The notes: generated by a model not told the origin, from the letters alone. 64,000 nucleotides of DNA from CAVSUR01 sp963731285 (GCA_963731285.1 CAVSUR010000014.1:372001-436000); one strand, 5' to 3'; shown: positions 28,501-37,091, counted from the first letter of the stretch. Numbers and translations: made by a program.

Positions 28501-29671
28501 CGATGGGCAGCCGCTGCACCTTGGTCCGGCGGCTGTAGCGGGAGATCCGCGCGGTGCCCGGGTCGATCACGTACTTGATGCCGGGGACGGTAAGCGAGGT
28601 CTCGGCGACGTTGGTGGCCAGTACCACCCGGCGCCGCTGATGCGGCGCGAAGATCCGGTGCTGCTGCGCCGCGGGCAGCCGGGAGTACAGCGGCAGCACC
28701 TCCAGGTCGCTCAGGCCGGGCTGGTCGGCAAGCGCATCCGCGGCGTCGCGGATCTCCCGCTCGCCGCTGAGGAAGACCAGGATGTCCCCGGACGGCCCCT
28801 CGGCCCGCAGTTCGGCCACCGCGTCGCAGATGCCCTGCACCTGGTCGCGCGGCTCATCGGCAGCGCTGCTGTCGCCGTCCGGGCCGGGCCCGTCCAGCGG
28901 CCGGTAGCGCACCTCGACCGGGTAGGTGCGCCCGGAGACCTCGATCACCGGCGCGTTCCCGAACGCCGCGCTGAACCGGTCCGGGTCGATGGTGGCCGAG
29001 GTGATGATGACCTTCAGGTCCGGACGGCTGGGCAGCAGCCGCTTGAGGTAGCCGAGGATGAAATCGACGTTCAGGCTGCGTTCGTGCGCCTCGTCGATGA
29101 TCAGTGTGTCGTAGCGCAGCAGCTGCTTGTCGCGCTGCAGCTCGGCCAGCAAGATGCCGTCGGTCATGATCCGGACCAGCGTGTTCTCGCTGCCGGTGTC
29201 GGCGAACCGCACCGTGTAGCCGACCGCGGCGCCCAGCCCGGTGCCGAGCTCGGCGGAGATCCGCTCCGCCACCGTCCTGGCCGCGATCCGGCGCGGCTGG
29301 GTATGGCCGATCTGCCCGGTCACGCCGCGGCCCAGTTCCAGGCAGATCTTCGGCAGCTGGGTAGTCTTCCCCGAGCCGGTCTCGCCCGCCACGATCACTA
29401 CCTGGTGGTCGCGGATCGCCGCGCCGATATCGCCGGCGCGGGCGCTGACCGGCAGCCCCGGCGGGTAGCTGATCACGGGCCGGGCTCGCCTGCGTGCCTC
29501 CACCCGGGCCGCCGCGGCGTCCAGCTCGCCGGCCAGCCCGCCCAGCGCGCGCTGGCGGGCCGCGCGGTCGTGCAGTCCCGCGGCCCGGTCGAGCTGGCGG
29601 CCCAGCCGGGCCTGGTCGCGCAGCATCACCTCGGGCAGGCGGACGCGCAGGTCGGCCAGAGCGTGCGTCAC
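25589..29671 (-). CDS. hrpA: ATP-dependent RNA helicase HrpA (DEAH box)
   Basis: An intact long reading frame of about 1360 residues from GTG 29671 (VTHALADLRVRLPEVMLRDQ, the usual actinobacterial start). An upstream extension to 29806 is open but unlike homologues. Helicase motifs in order are VIVAGETGSGKTTQLPK (Walker A), HTQPRRIAARTVAERI, LIIDEAHERSLNVDF (DEAH), VIITSATIDPDRFSAAF, VVLATNVAETSLTVPGI and ASADQRKGRCGRTSDGVCIR. Oligonucleotide-binding and DUF3418 C-terminal domains follow, as in HrpA. It unwinds structured RNA or stalled ribosomal complexes. No partner genes; the neighbours downstream are gene remnants. Confidence 0.93.
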   Translation of the reverse strand: MTHALADLRVRLPEVMLRDQARLGRQLDRAAGLHDRAARQRALGGLAGELDAAAARVEARRRARPVISYPPGLPVSARAGDIGAAIRDHQVVIVAGETGSGKTTQLPKICLELGRGVTGQIGHTQPRRIAARTVAERISAELGTGLGAAVGYTVRFADTGSENTLVRIMTDGILLAELQRDKQLLRYDTLIIDEAHERSLNVDFILGYLKRLLPSRPDLKVIITSATIDPDRFSAAFGNAPVIEVSGRTYPVEVRYRPLDGPGPDGDSSAADEPRDQVQGICDAVAELRAEGPSGDILVFLSGEREIRDAADALADQPGLSDLEVLPLYSRLPAAQQHRIFAPHQRRRVVLATNVAETSLTVPGIKYVIDPGTARISRYSRRTKVQRLPIEPVSRASADQRKGRCGRTSDGVCIRLYSEEDFAARPEFTDPEILRTSLASVILQMAALELGEVAAFPFLDPPDSRQVTDGVRLLAELGAVTSTRGSTRLTAVGRKLARLPADPRLARMILAADGQDCLREVLIITAALSIVDPRERPPDAREAADAQHARFAEPGSDFLSLVNLWDYLREQQRELSASALRRMCRREYLHYLRVREWQDVHGQLRQAARDVGIAVGRDRAADEERPGRDRAAGLADRVHCALLAGLLSQIGMLDADRGARGGPQAGNARRRGPAEFAGARGARFAIFPDSALARKPPPWVMAAELVETSRLWARTVARIEPEWAERLSGHLVARSYPDPHWDARRGAVMAAEKVTLYGLPLVAARPVNYGQIDPAAARELFIQRALVEGDWQAHHEFLAQNRRLLDEAADLERRARRRGLVADDAALFGFYDQRIPASVTSARHFDSWWKKARAAGPGLLTFDLADLVSPAAAPIEAADYPVAWTTQSPGLGAAGDASPAGAATSAGDAAAPGGGSAAGPGRLPLSYEFAPGSAADGVTVDIPLSQLNRVEPAQFSWQIPGLRHELVTELIRSLPKHLRTALVPAPQTARAVLERLGEPHGDLRDAVAEQVRRLGGPEIPREAFDLSRLPAYLAISFRVTGESGQVLAAGKDLDALREQLAPRLTAALARAAGGIARTGLRTWDIGTLPEVVDDGQVRGYPALADAGGAVDVRLFETPAAAAAAMRDGTRRLILLNVPSGGRTVAAALPVSAKLALSRAPYPGAGALVDDCAACAADQIIAAAGGPARDGDGFGRLLAAARVGLAPATAKVIGTVSRVMTEAHEVEVGLDRAADRPALRPMAADMRTQLAALVYPGFISATGPQRLPDLVRYLRAMSRRLDKAPEDVGRDATRMATAHRVTADYQRTLARLAAADRDGPDARAVRWLIEELRVSLFAQVLGTAVPVSEQRIAAALDRLAA

Positions 29672-30113
29672 GGCGGCAGTCTCCTGGCTGACGGGAAAGC
29701 GGTCGGCGGTCAGGGCACGCGCAAATGCCCATGATGGCCGCGTTGGCCCCGGATGGGCTAACGCTTTTGCCCCGCTCCTGCTTCCCCCCGGCGGCCGCCG
29801 GCGCATCGTGGCGAGCGATCACCCGGTGGCCGGGGTAGCGAGCGATCACCCCCGTGGCCGGGGCACCGGACGCCGTTTTGCGGCAGCGCGATCGTGGTCG
29901 CCCCTGGCCGTCTGGGCCGCCGGGACCGGGGGGCCGTGCCGGGTCATGCGCCGTAGCGGTCGGCCAGGGCGCGCCGTATTTCCCCGTTTATCCGCAAGTA
30001 ATGCCCGGGTCATGCTAACTTCCCCCCGATCGCCAGACCGGTGACTTTCTGTGACTATGCATGCGGATGTGCGCTCAGAAGGCGCCGGTCCACAACCGGT
30101 GAATGGGGGAGCG
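29672..30113. other. intergenic region with 27-bp direct repeat
   Basis: No gene seen. At 29811-29835 and 29838-29863 the sequence beginning GCGAGCGATCACCC and ending GTGGCCGGGG is repeated, with a one-base length difference. The interval should contain the hrpA promoter (minus) and that of the Tat-secreted protein (plus). A less GC-rich stretch at 29995-30060 is the likely plus promoter zone. Confidence 0.5.
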
Positions 30114-30938
30114 ATGGTGGTTAGCCGGCGAGGCTTCCTGGGCGGTGCCGCCGCGGTCGGCGCCCTTGCCGCTGCCGGGCAGCCGTGGGCGCCCGCGGCG
30201 CAAGCCGCATCGAAGGCGCCGCTGTTCGGTACCGACGACATCAACTGGGACGCGTTCACCCGGTCGGTCGCGGGCGTGCATGGCCGCCGGTACACCGGCA
30301 ACGGCGTGCCCAGGTCCTTCCCCCGGCCTGGCGGTGTGAGCCAGGTCATCCAGAACTTCAACCCGAGCATCAGCGATGTGCTGAGCGGGAAGCTGGACGC
30401 GGCCCTGGCCGCCTACGCGAGGACGATCCCGGCCGGCGGCGTGGTCTGCCCGCTGCTGGAGGGAGAGCGCACGAACCTGGGGCATACCGCCGCACAGGTG
30501 ACCGGGACGATCGACCACTGCTACAAGATCATCAAGGCATACTCGCCGTCCTGCAAGGTCGTGCAGACGGTCACCTGCTATTCGCTCGTGTCCCGCAAGG
30601 GCGGGTTCGACTCCTACCTCTCCCACGAGGTGGACGCTATTTACATGGACGCTTACCACGGAACGAGCTCAGGCCGGACCGTAGCTAACTTTGTGCAGCC
30701 GTGCGCCAGCGCAATCCGGTCGGCCACCGGCAAGCCGCTGGGCATCGCCGAATGCAATTCCTGGGTGGTATCCGGGCGCCCCGGCTGGTTCAGCGACACC
30801 TGGGCCCTGGCCAAGGGCGCGGGCTACCAGATCTATTACCCGTTCTTCACTCCCCCCGGCTATGGCGGCCCGGTCCAGTGGGAGGCCGGCGACACCAAGA
30901 CCATCAGCGTGCTGCGCTCTATCGCCGCCCAGCAGTAG
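30114..30938 (+). CDS. Tat-exported protein, possible glycoside hydrolase
   Basis: The start is ATG 30114 with GGGGGAG upstream. The first 31 residues are a twin-arginine signal: MVVSRRGFLGGAAAVGALAA and a cleavage site near PAAQA. The mature part (about 243 residues) has FGTDDINWDAFTRSVAGVHG, ARTIPAGGVVCPLLEGERTN, DAIYMDAYHGTSSG and GKPLGIAECNSWVV, ending with QIYYPFFTPPGYGG. The IAECNSW segment after a beta-strand resembles the acid/base strand of TIM-barrel glycoside hydrolases such as GH26, but I cannot place the family with certainty. It is probably a secreted enzyme acting on a polysaccharide. Confidence 0.7.
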   Translation: MVVSRRGFLGGAAAVGALAAAGQPWAPAAQAASKAPLFGTDDINWDAFTRSVAGVHGRRYTGNGVPRSFPRPGGVSQVIQNFNPSISDVLSGKLDAALAAYARTIPAGGVVCPLLEGERTNLGHTAAQVTGTIDHCYKIIKAYSPSCKVVQTVTCYSLVSRKGGFDSYLSHEVDAIYMDAYHGTSSGRTVANFVQPCASAIRSATGKPLGIAECNSWVVSGRPGWFSDTWALAKGAGYQIYYPFFTPPGYGGPVQWEAGDTKTISVLRSIAAQQ

Positions 30939-31217
30939 CCGTCGGCAGACCGGGCCGCGCTGCGGCCGCGGGCCTGCCGCGGATCGCCCGCGTGCCGAAG
31001 GGCACTGAGACAGGCACCCGTGTCACGGCCGTAACCCCGGACAGGTTGCCATCGGCGGAGAATCCGAGCACGGTCAGGCCGGAGTACGGCAGAACCGGTC
31101 CGGATCGGGGGTAGCGCGGATTCTAGCCGGGCCCTGCGGCTGCGGCCCATCCCGGAATCGGGAGACGGCCGAAGGCGGGGCCGGCCGAGGCGGACCCACC
31201 GGGCGGGCGGCGCGGCC

Positions 31218-32072
31218 TCAGCGCGGCTGCGCCAGCCCGGCCTGCTCCCGGCCCGGCGAGCCCGGCTCAGGGCGGCCCGCCCGCCGGTGGAAGATCCTCG
31301 CCCGGGCCAGCCACCCGGGCCGCTGGCGAGTCAGCCAGCGGGTCAGCCAGAGGATGATCGCGACCAGCGCCAGGCTCGCCAGCACGTCAGTAACCCAGTG
31401 GTCGTCACACCAGATCAGGGCGGCGCCGACGATCACGGTCACCGTGACGGCGGCCGCCTGAATCGCCCGGCCCAGCCATCGCGGCAGCAGCGGGGCCAGC
31501 AGCATGGCGGCCAGGATGTAGCACAGGGCGGCGGTGGCGGTGTGCCCGGAGGGAAACGAGCCCAGCTGGCCCGGCGGCAGCGGCGGCAGCCCGGGACCGG
31601 TCCGGCCAATGAGGATCTTCGCCGGGATCACGGTGGCGATCAGCAGGGCCAGCCCGGCCGCCGCGGCCAGCAGCGGCCGGGCGCTGCGCTGCCGCACCGC
31701 CGCCGCGACCGCCGCCAGCACCAGCACCGGGACCGCCTCCTCAGTCTCGCCCAGGCCCACCAGCGTGTTCGCGATGCTGTGCTTGCGGTACTGCACCCAG
31801 TGCCATCGCTGCGACTGCGCCACCGCCTGCACCGCGGTGCGAATCCGCTCGTCCAGGCTGACCAGCGGGCCGCCGGTGCGCACCTGAACGGTCATGAACA
31901 CCAAGATCGCTAGCAGCAGCGCCGGCACCAGCCACGGCCGCCGCCGCAGCAGACCCGGGCGGCCCGGCCGCCGCGCCGTGCCGCGCCGTCTGATGTCCGG
32001 GGCCTGCGACCCGGCGGCGGGCTGCGCCGCCGCCGTGCCCGGCGTGCCTGTCGTGCCCGCTGCATCGTCCAC
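31218..32072 (-). CDS. PAP2 superfamily membrane phosphatase
   Basis: Starting at GTG 32072 (VDDAAGTTG) it gives 284 residues. A cytoplasmic Gly/Arg-rich N-terminus is followed by about six helices (VPALLLAILVFMTVQV, VLVLAAVAAAVRQ, LALLIATVIPAKI, LCYILAAMLLAPLLP, AVTVTVIVGAALI, LALVAIILWLTRWL). The three phosphatase motifs are AKILIGRTGPGLPP, GSFPSGHTATAALC and CDDHWVTDVLAS, with catalytic His residues. It probably dephosphorylates undecaprenyl pyrophosphate or phosphatidate at the outer membrane face. The open frame extends upstream into the yjbQ gene on the same strand, but that part has no PAP2 character. Confidence 0.87.
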   Translation of the reverse strand: MDDAAGTTGTPGTAAAQPAAGSQAPDIRRRGTARRPGRPGLLRRRPWLVPALLLAILVFMTVQVRTGGPLVSLDERIRTAVQAVAQSQRWHWVQYRKHSIANTLVGLGETEEAVPVLVLAAVAAAVRQRSARPLLAAAAGLALLIATVIPAKILIGRTGPGLPPLPPGQLGSFPSGHTATAALCYILAAMLLAPLLPRWLGRAIQAAAVTVTVIVGAALIWCDDHWVTDVLASLALVAIILWLTRWLTRQRPGWLARARIFHRRAGRPEPGSPGREQAGLAQPR

Positions 32073-32127
32073 CCAGGCGACCCTACCTGCCAGCGCGGCG
32101 TCGCGGTGCCGCAGACGCTGCGGCCGG

Positions 32128-32547
32128 TCAGGACAGGAACGACAGCCGCACCTGGCGGTCGGGGTTGTCGGTGTTGAGGTCCACCAGCGCCACCGACTGC
32201 CAGGTCCCGAGGGCCAGCGAGCCGCCGATGACCGGCAGCGTGGCGTACGGCGGCACCAGCGCGGGCAGCACGTGCGAGCGCCCGTGGCCGCGCGCGCCGT
32301 GCTTGTGCCGCCAGCGGTCGTCGGCCGGCAGCAGGTCCCCGAGCGCGGCCAGCAGGTCGGCGTCGCTGCCCGCGCCGAGTTCGATGATCGCAATCCCGGC
32401 GGTCGCGTGCGGCACGAACACGTGCAGCAGGCCGTCGCCGCCGCCGGAGGCCGCCCGGGCGAAGTCGGCGCACTGGCCGGTAATGTCACTGACCCGCTCG
32501 CGGTCCCCGGTCTGGACCGGGAATGTCGTCGTCTCCAACAACGTCAC
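32128..32547 (-). CDS. yjbQ: YjbQ/UPF0047 family protein
   Basis: An intact 139-residue protein. It has DGLLHVFVPHATAGIAIIEL with the conserved HATA, then LPADDRWRHKHGARGHGRSH, PPYATLPVIGGSLALGTWQS and VALVDLNTDNPDRQVRLSFL, the full UPF0047 pattern. E. coli YjbQ shows weak thiamine phosphate synthase activity, but the physiological role is unknown. It lies upstream of, and in the same direction as, the PAP2 gene (55 bases apart). Confidence 0.9.
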   Translation of the reverse strand: MTLLETTTFPVQTGDRERVSDITGQCADFARAASGGGDGLLHVFVPHATAGIAIIELGAGSDADLLAALGDLLPADDRWRHKHGARGHGRSHVLPALVPPYATLPVIGGSLALGTWQSVALVDLNTDNPDRQVRLSFLS

Positions 32548-32548
32548 C

Positions 32549-32607
32549 TTTCATGATCACGGAGGATTGTCGGCCGTATCCGCTGATGATCCTCCGTGAT
32601 CATGAAA
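32549..32607. repeat. large palindrome TTTCATGATCACGGAGGAT (19-bp arms)
   Basis: TTTCATGATCACGGAGGAT at 32549-32567 and its exact reverse complement at 32589-32607, with a 21-base loop. It lies between the mimR stop and the yjbQ start, so it could terminate mimR transcription; AAAAAA follows on the plus strand at 32605-32610. The CATGATCACGG core recurs at 45971-46023. Confidence 0.85.
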
Positions 32608-32633
32608 AAAGGCGGGCGGCCGGGCCGCCCCGG

Positions 32634-34464
32634 TCAGACTGCGTGCGTGACGATTCCGTATTCGTGGATCTTGCGGTAGATGGTGGCCCGTGACATGCCG
32701 AGCGACTCGGCGGCCTTCACCTTGTTGCCGTCGCTGTCGAGCAGGCTCTGCACGATCGCGTCGCGCTCCATCGACTCCAGCGGGCTGAGCAGCCGCCGGC
32801 TGCACCGTCCAGCACTCCGGCGGCAGGTCGTTCGGCTGGATGGTGCCGCTGCGCCTGCGGTGCACTACCCGCTTGAGTACCTGCCAGAGCTGCTCGACGT
32901 TGCCCGGCCAGTTCGACCGCAGCAGCAGCTGCATGGCCTCCGTCGAGCAGGTGAGCGGCCCGGTGCGGTTCAGCTTGGACAAGAAGAACGGCACCAGCTC
33001 GTTCAGGTCCTCCACGTGGTGGCGCAGCGGCGGCAGCTCCACCGTGGTCGGGAAGTAGTGCAGCACCTCGGCCAGCTCGGCGCTCGGCGGCTCCGGCGGC
33101 GCGCTGACCGTCGCGGCGGCCCACAGCACCTGCGGCCGGCTGGCCGTCAGCGCCTCGTGCAGTATCGGCGCGAGGGCGGCGAGCCTGCGGTTGCTGAGCC
33201 GGTCGACGTGCCGGATGGCCAGGGTCCCCTCGCCCTCAAGCAGCTCGCTGCGGGCCCGGGCCAGCCAGTCGGGGCCGCCCGCCTCGGCGCCGTCCAGCAC
33301 GTGGAAGGTGCCCTTCGGGTTCCGGCGCCGGTGCACCGCGCGCAGCAGCGCCAGCTTGCCGACCCCCGGCTCGCCCTCGAGCGCGAGCCACTCGCCGGTG
33401 CTGAACGCGACGTCGACCTGATGGCAGCCGCGCAGCCACAGCGGCCCGGAGCCGACCAGCCCGGCCAGCAGCCGGCGCTGGCCGGGCCCGGGGGACTGGC
33501 TCTGCTCGGGCATGAGCCTGCTGGCCAGCTCCATCAGCTTCACGTGCGCCACGCCGCCGCTGAGCCGCCGCTGGCCCTTGCCGTGCAGCGGACGGCAGTA
33601 CATCCGCGCCCTGGCTCCGGTGGGGAGCTCCACGTCGATCGGCCCGGCATGGTCGCCGGCCAGCGCCTCAGCCGCGTGCCCGAGCAGCGCGACCTGGTCA
33701 CCGGGGTCGAGCACATGCCGGGCGTAATCATTCATCATGACCATGTCGTTGTTGAGCGCGAGCACGATGCCGGCGGTTCGCCGGCAGGCGCGCAGGTACT
33801 CCTGCAGCAGCTCGTACTCCTGGGCCCCGGTGGTCGCCAGCAGCGACTGGGTGATCTGGTCGGCGGTGGTCTTGGCCAGCGCGATGAGCAGCGCATCGGC
33901 GTCCTTGCGCCAGCAGGTGAGGTCCACCGCGCCGACGATCTTGCCGGAGATGGGGTGGCGGACCGGCACCCCCGCGCAGGCCAGGGCCTCCAGGTGCTCG
34001 GCATAGTGCTCGTGGCCGAAGACGTGCATCGGCTGGCCGCCCTCCAGGGCAGTGCCGATGCCGTTGGTGCCGACATACTCCTCGGCGTAACTGAACCCCG
34101 GGGCCAGCTGCACACCGTCCAGGTGCCGCTCCAGGTCATGGTCGGCGGTCATCCGGGACAGCACGACTCCGTGCGCGTCGGTGAGAATGATGCTGATCGG
34201 CTGCCCGTCCAGGTTCTCCCGCAGCTTCAGCAAGACCTCGGTGGCACCGCGGGTCAGCGGCGTGTCGGTGTCGGGATCGCGGACGTAGGACAGGTCGATG
34301 TGATCCGCGGCCACGTTGAACCGGCGGGAACGCCACCACGACGCGAGGATCGAGTCGCGCACGTGCTCGGCTTCCACCTGGTCCTGCGTCAGGAAGCGCT
34401 CTCTGGCGGTGGCCAGCCGGGCCTGATCCGGCGTTTCCGGCCGGATCACCGAGCCGTGCGACAT
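32634..34464 (-). CDS. mimR: MimR-type GAF/Fis transcriptional regulator, one frameshift
   Basis: The start is ATG 34464 with GGGAGG upstream. A sensory N-terminal half with a GAF-like domain (YAEEYVGTNGIGTALEGGQP, VPVRHPISGKIVGAVDLTCW) is followed by an AAA-like domain. The AAA domain is degenerate: Walker A is EGEPGVGKLALLRA, and no GAFTGA loop for sigma-54 contact is visible. The C-terminus, after a frame change near 32800, is SPLESMERDAIVQSLLDSDG and AAESLGMSRATIYRKIHEYG, a Fis-type helix-turn-helix. It is divergent from the monooxygenase operon, as MimR is in mycobacteria, where it activates mimABCD. Without GAFTGA it should work with a sigma-70-type polymerase. Confidence 0.85.
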
Positions 34465-34570
34465 GCCGCCTCCCGTCCGCCATGACCAGCAAGCGGGCTC
34501 GGCCAGCACCGCATGGCACTAGAAGGATTGCGTCATTACCTCCACAGTAAGCCCAGGCCGGAAGGCCCCT

Positions 34571-34585
34571 GTCTCAAGTTGAGAC
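34571..34585. promoter_or_regulatory. palindrome GTCTCAA-G-TTGAGAC, putative MimR site 1
   Basis: Perfect 7-bp arms with a one-base centre, 107 bases upstream of mimR and 70 bases before the small gene at 34655. It shares the TCTCA-N3-TGAGA core with the palindrome at 35113-35125. MimR binding is an inference from position and symmetry. Confidence 0.6.
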
Positions 34586-34654
34586 CCCGAATTCCTGCTC
34601 GGTGCCGTCAGATGGCCGCAACTACGCTGGTCGATGCCGCGAGGAGCCGCTCGA

Positions 34655-34939
34655 ATGGATCAACCGGCCCCGGAGCCTGCGCCGGCCCAGCACCCCAGGT
34701 GGAGCGGCGAGCCCGCGCAGACCTACAACCCCTGGAGCATCGTCAACCTGGTGTTCGAGCATCTGGCTGCCGAGGGACTGCGGCCTGTGCTTGGCGAGGC
34801 CGGGGACCCGGGTCCGCCCGCGGCGGCGCTGCTGCGGGCCCTGGGCATCACGCCGGCCGCCGAGGGCAACCGGCAGGTTCAGCAGGCCAAGCAGGACCGG
34901 CTCGCGGAGCTCCGGTCCGCCATGTTCGGCGACTCCTGA
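34655..34939 (+). CDS. small conserved-looking protein between mimR and mimA
   Basis: ATG 34655 with GAGGAG eight bases upstream gives 94 residues. The N-terminus is Pro/Ala-rich, followed by TYNPWSIVNLVFEHLAAEGL, RPVLGEAGDPGPPAAALLRA and LGITPAAEGNRQVQQAKQDR, two helical segments around a GDPG turn. No signal peptide, Cys or membrane helix. The pattern is one I associate with short actinobacterial proteins of unknown function. It lies between the two palindromes and could be part of the mim regulon; function unknown. Confidence 0.6.
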   Translation: MDQPAPEPAPAQHPRWSGEPAQTYNPWSIVNLVFEHLAAEGLRPVLGEAGDPGPPAAALLRALGITPAAEGNRQVQQAKQDRLAELRSAMFGDS

Positions 34940-35280
34940 CCGGCCTGCCCGCGACTCCGGTGCCGTGCGGTCGTCGCGCACCGGCCTGCAGCGGCCGTCA
35001 TGGGCCCTTAGAATCCGTCGGCCGCAAACTCTGAGCTGGCTCAGAGGTTCCCGTCATATCCCCTCTGAACTGGGTTGATGCGGCCCTCCGGCGCACTGCC
35101 TGCGGGGCCGTGTCTCATGATGAGAACCCATAGCTCCTTGCGGCGGGTTGTGATCTGGCTCATAGAGCGTTGCGGGCATCCGTCACAGCTGTGCCGCTGG
35201 CAGGGCGCGGCGCGCGCGGATGCCGGCGAAACGGCTGCAGGCACGGCGTCGCAGCCGCGCGCTCGGAAGGGCGAGGTGAC
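34940..35280. promoter_or_regulatory. mim operon control region
   Basis: This 341-base gap before mimA has no gene. It contains the TCTCATGATGAGA palindrome (35113-35125), another perfect inverted repeat CTCTGAG-CTGG-CTCAGAG (35029-35046) and a direct repeat CTGGCTCA at 35036-35043 and 35155-35162. No sigma-54 -24/-12 element with correct GG-N10-GC spacing was found. The mimA ribosome-binding site is GGAAGG/GAGGTG at 35265-35278. Confidence 0.55.
35113..35125. promoter_or_regulatory. palindrome TCTCAT-G-ATGAGA, putative MimR site 2
   Basis: Perfect 6-bp arms around one base, 155 bases upstream of the mimA start. It is preceded by TG and followed by AC, as in site 1 (TGTCTCA-N3-TGAGA). An upstream activating site of a Fis-type regulator is the best reading; not shown experimentally here. 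Confidence 0.6.
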
Positions 35281-36936
35281 ATGAGTCGCCAGAGTGTGGC
35301 AAGGGCCCACGAGAAGATCCAGGAACTGTCCTGGGAACCGCAGTACCACGAGCCGGTGTCGCAGTACGGAACGGACTACACGTTCGCCAAGGCACAGAAG
35401 AAGGACCCGCTCAAGCAGGTCCTGCGGTCCTACTTCCCGATGCAGGAGGAGAAGGACCACCGCGTCTACGGCGCCCAGGACGGCGCGATCCGCGGCAACA
35501 TGTTCCGCCAGGTGCAGGAGCGCTGGCTGGAATGGCAGAAGCTGTTCCTGTCGATCATCCCGCTGCCGGAGATCTCCGCCGCGCGGGCGATGCCGCTGCT
35601 GTTCCGCACGGTGCCGAACCCGGAGCTGCACAACGGCCAGGCGATCCAGATGATCGACGAGGTACGGCACTCGACGATCCAGCAGAACCTCAAGCGCCTG
35701 TACATGAACAACTACATCGACCCGGCCGGCTTCAACAACAGCCTCCGCAACTTCCAGAACGACTACTGCGGGACGATCGGCCGGCAGTTCGCCGAGGGCT
35801 TCATCACCGGTGACGCCATCACCGCGGCGAGCATCTACCTGACGATCGTGGCCGAGACGGCGTTCACCAACACGCTGTTCGTGGCCATGCCGGCCGAGGC
35901 CGCCGCCAACGGCGACTACCTGCTGCCGACGGTGTTCCACTCGGTGCAGTCGGACGAGTCGCGGCACATCAGCAACGGCTACGCCACGCTTGCTGATGGC
36001 GCTGGCCGACGAGAGCAACCACCAGCTGCTCGAGCGCGACCTGCGGTACGCGTGGTGGAACAACCACCGGGTGGTGGACGCGGCCATCGGCACGTTCATC
36101 GAGTACGGCACCAAGGACCGGCGCAAGGACCGCGAGTCCTACGCCGAGATGTGGCGGCGGTGGATCTACGACGACTACTACCGCAGCTACCTGGTGCCGC
36201 TGGAGAAGTACGGCCTGGTCATCCCGCACGACCTCATCGAGGAGGCGTGGAACCAGATCTGGAACAAGGGCTACGTGCACGAGGTAGCCCAGTTCTTCGC
36301 CACCGGCTGGCTGGCGAACTACTGGCGGATCGACCCGATGACCGACAAGGACTTCGAGTGGTTCGAGTACAAGTACCCGGGCTGGTACGACCGGTACGGC
36401 AAGTGGTGGGAGAACTACAACCGCCTGTCGACCCCGAACGGGCACCACCCGATCGTGGCCGAGGACGTCGACTACGTGTACCCGAACCGGTGCTGGACCT
36501 GCATGGTGCCGTGCCTGGTCCGCGAGGACATGGTCATGGCCGAGGTCGACGGCGTGGTGCGTACCTACTGCCACGAGGCGTGCCGCTGGACCGACGTCGA
36601 GCGCGTTCCGTCCGACCTACCAGGGCCGCGAGCACCCCGAACATGGGCCAGCTGATCGGCCACCGCGAGTGGGAGACCCTGTACCACGGCTGGAACTGGG
36701 CCGACGTGGTCTCCGACATGGGCTACGTGCGCGACGACGGCAAGACGATGGTCGCGCAGCCGCACCTGGACCTCGGACCCGAAGAAGATGTGGACGCTGG
36801 ACCACCTGCGCCGGATGCCGCCGCTGCAGAGCCCGAACGTCCTGCTCAACGAGATGACGCCGGAGCAGCGCGAGGCCTTCCACGCGGACTACATCCGGCA
36901 GGGCCCGCGGGCCGTCCGGCCCCGGCGGCTGACTGA
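35281..36936 (+). CDS. mimA: propane/acetone/phenol-type diiron monooxygenase hydroxylase large subunit, frameshifted
   Basis: From ATG 35281 the product reads MSRQSVARAHEKIQELSWEP and matches the alpha subunit of MimA/PrmA-type soluble diiron monooxygenases. The diiron ligands are visible as IQMIDEVRHSTIQQN (ExxH) and HSVQSDESRHISNG (ExRH). The end is NMGQLIGHREWETLYHGWNW, WTLDHLRRMPPLQSPNVLLN and the stop at 36936. Frame changes near 35985, 36610, 36630, 36778 and 36905 break it; at 35985 an extra T and at 36778 an extra G account for the shift. The subunit holds the active site that hydroxylates propane, acetone or phenol in characterised relatives; the true substrate is unknown. Confidence 0.9.
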   Translation: MSRQSVARAHEKIQELSWEPQYHEPVSQYGTDYTFAKAQKKDPLKQVLRSYFPMQEEKDHRVYGAQDGAIRGNMFRQVQERWLEWQKLFLSIIPLPEISAARAMPLLFRTVPNPELHNGQAIQMIDEVRHSTIQQNLKRLYMNNYIDPAGFNNSLRNFQNDYCGTIGRQFAEGFITGDAITAASIYLTIVAETAFTNTLFVAMPAEAAANGDYLLPTVFHSVQSDESRHISNGYATLADGAGRREQPPAARARPAVRVVEQPPGGGRGHRHVHRVRHQGPAQGPRVLRRDVAAVDLRRLLPQLPGAAGEVRPGHPARPHRGGVEPDLEQGLRARGSPVLRHRLAGELLADRPDDRQGLRVVRVQVPGLVRPVRQVVGELQPPVDPERAPPDRGRGRRLRVPEPVLDLHGAVPGPRGHGHGRGRRRGAYLLPRGVPLDRRRARSVRPTRAASTPNMGQLIGHREWETLYHGWNWADVVSDMGYVRDDGKTMVAQPHLDLGPEEDVDAGPPAPDAAAAEPERPAQRDDAGAARGLPRGLHPAGPAGRPAPAAD

Positions 36937-37091
36937 GCGCCAGCCAGGCCGGGCTGCCGCTTCCGGACCGGCCTGGCCGCCGCTAGCCGTAAGCCGTAGC
37001 GCCCAGGGAGGAGGACCGCAGGCCGTCCTGTGGCCTCCTCCCTGGTCCGCCCCCAGGCCGTGCCCGACCGCACTGGCGTCCGCGAGGGAGC

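Noticed and set aside
29811..29863. Attachment-site or mobile-element repeat upstream of the Tat protein gene
   Set aside because: Only two short imperfect copies, with no integrase, transposase or tRNA nearby.
31218..32489. A 423-residue PAP2 protein starting at 32489
   Set aside because: The first 140 codons overlap yjbQ in another frame and have shadow composition; GTG 32072 gives the normal PAP2 length.
35036..35170. Sigma-54 promoter before mimA
   Set aside because: The GG and GC elements around CTGGCTCA...TTGCGG are 13 bases apart instead of 10, and the regulator lacks GAFTGA.
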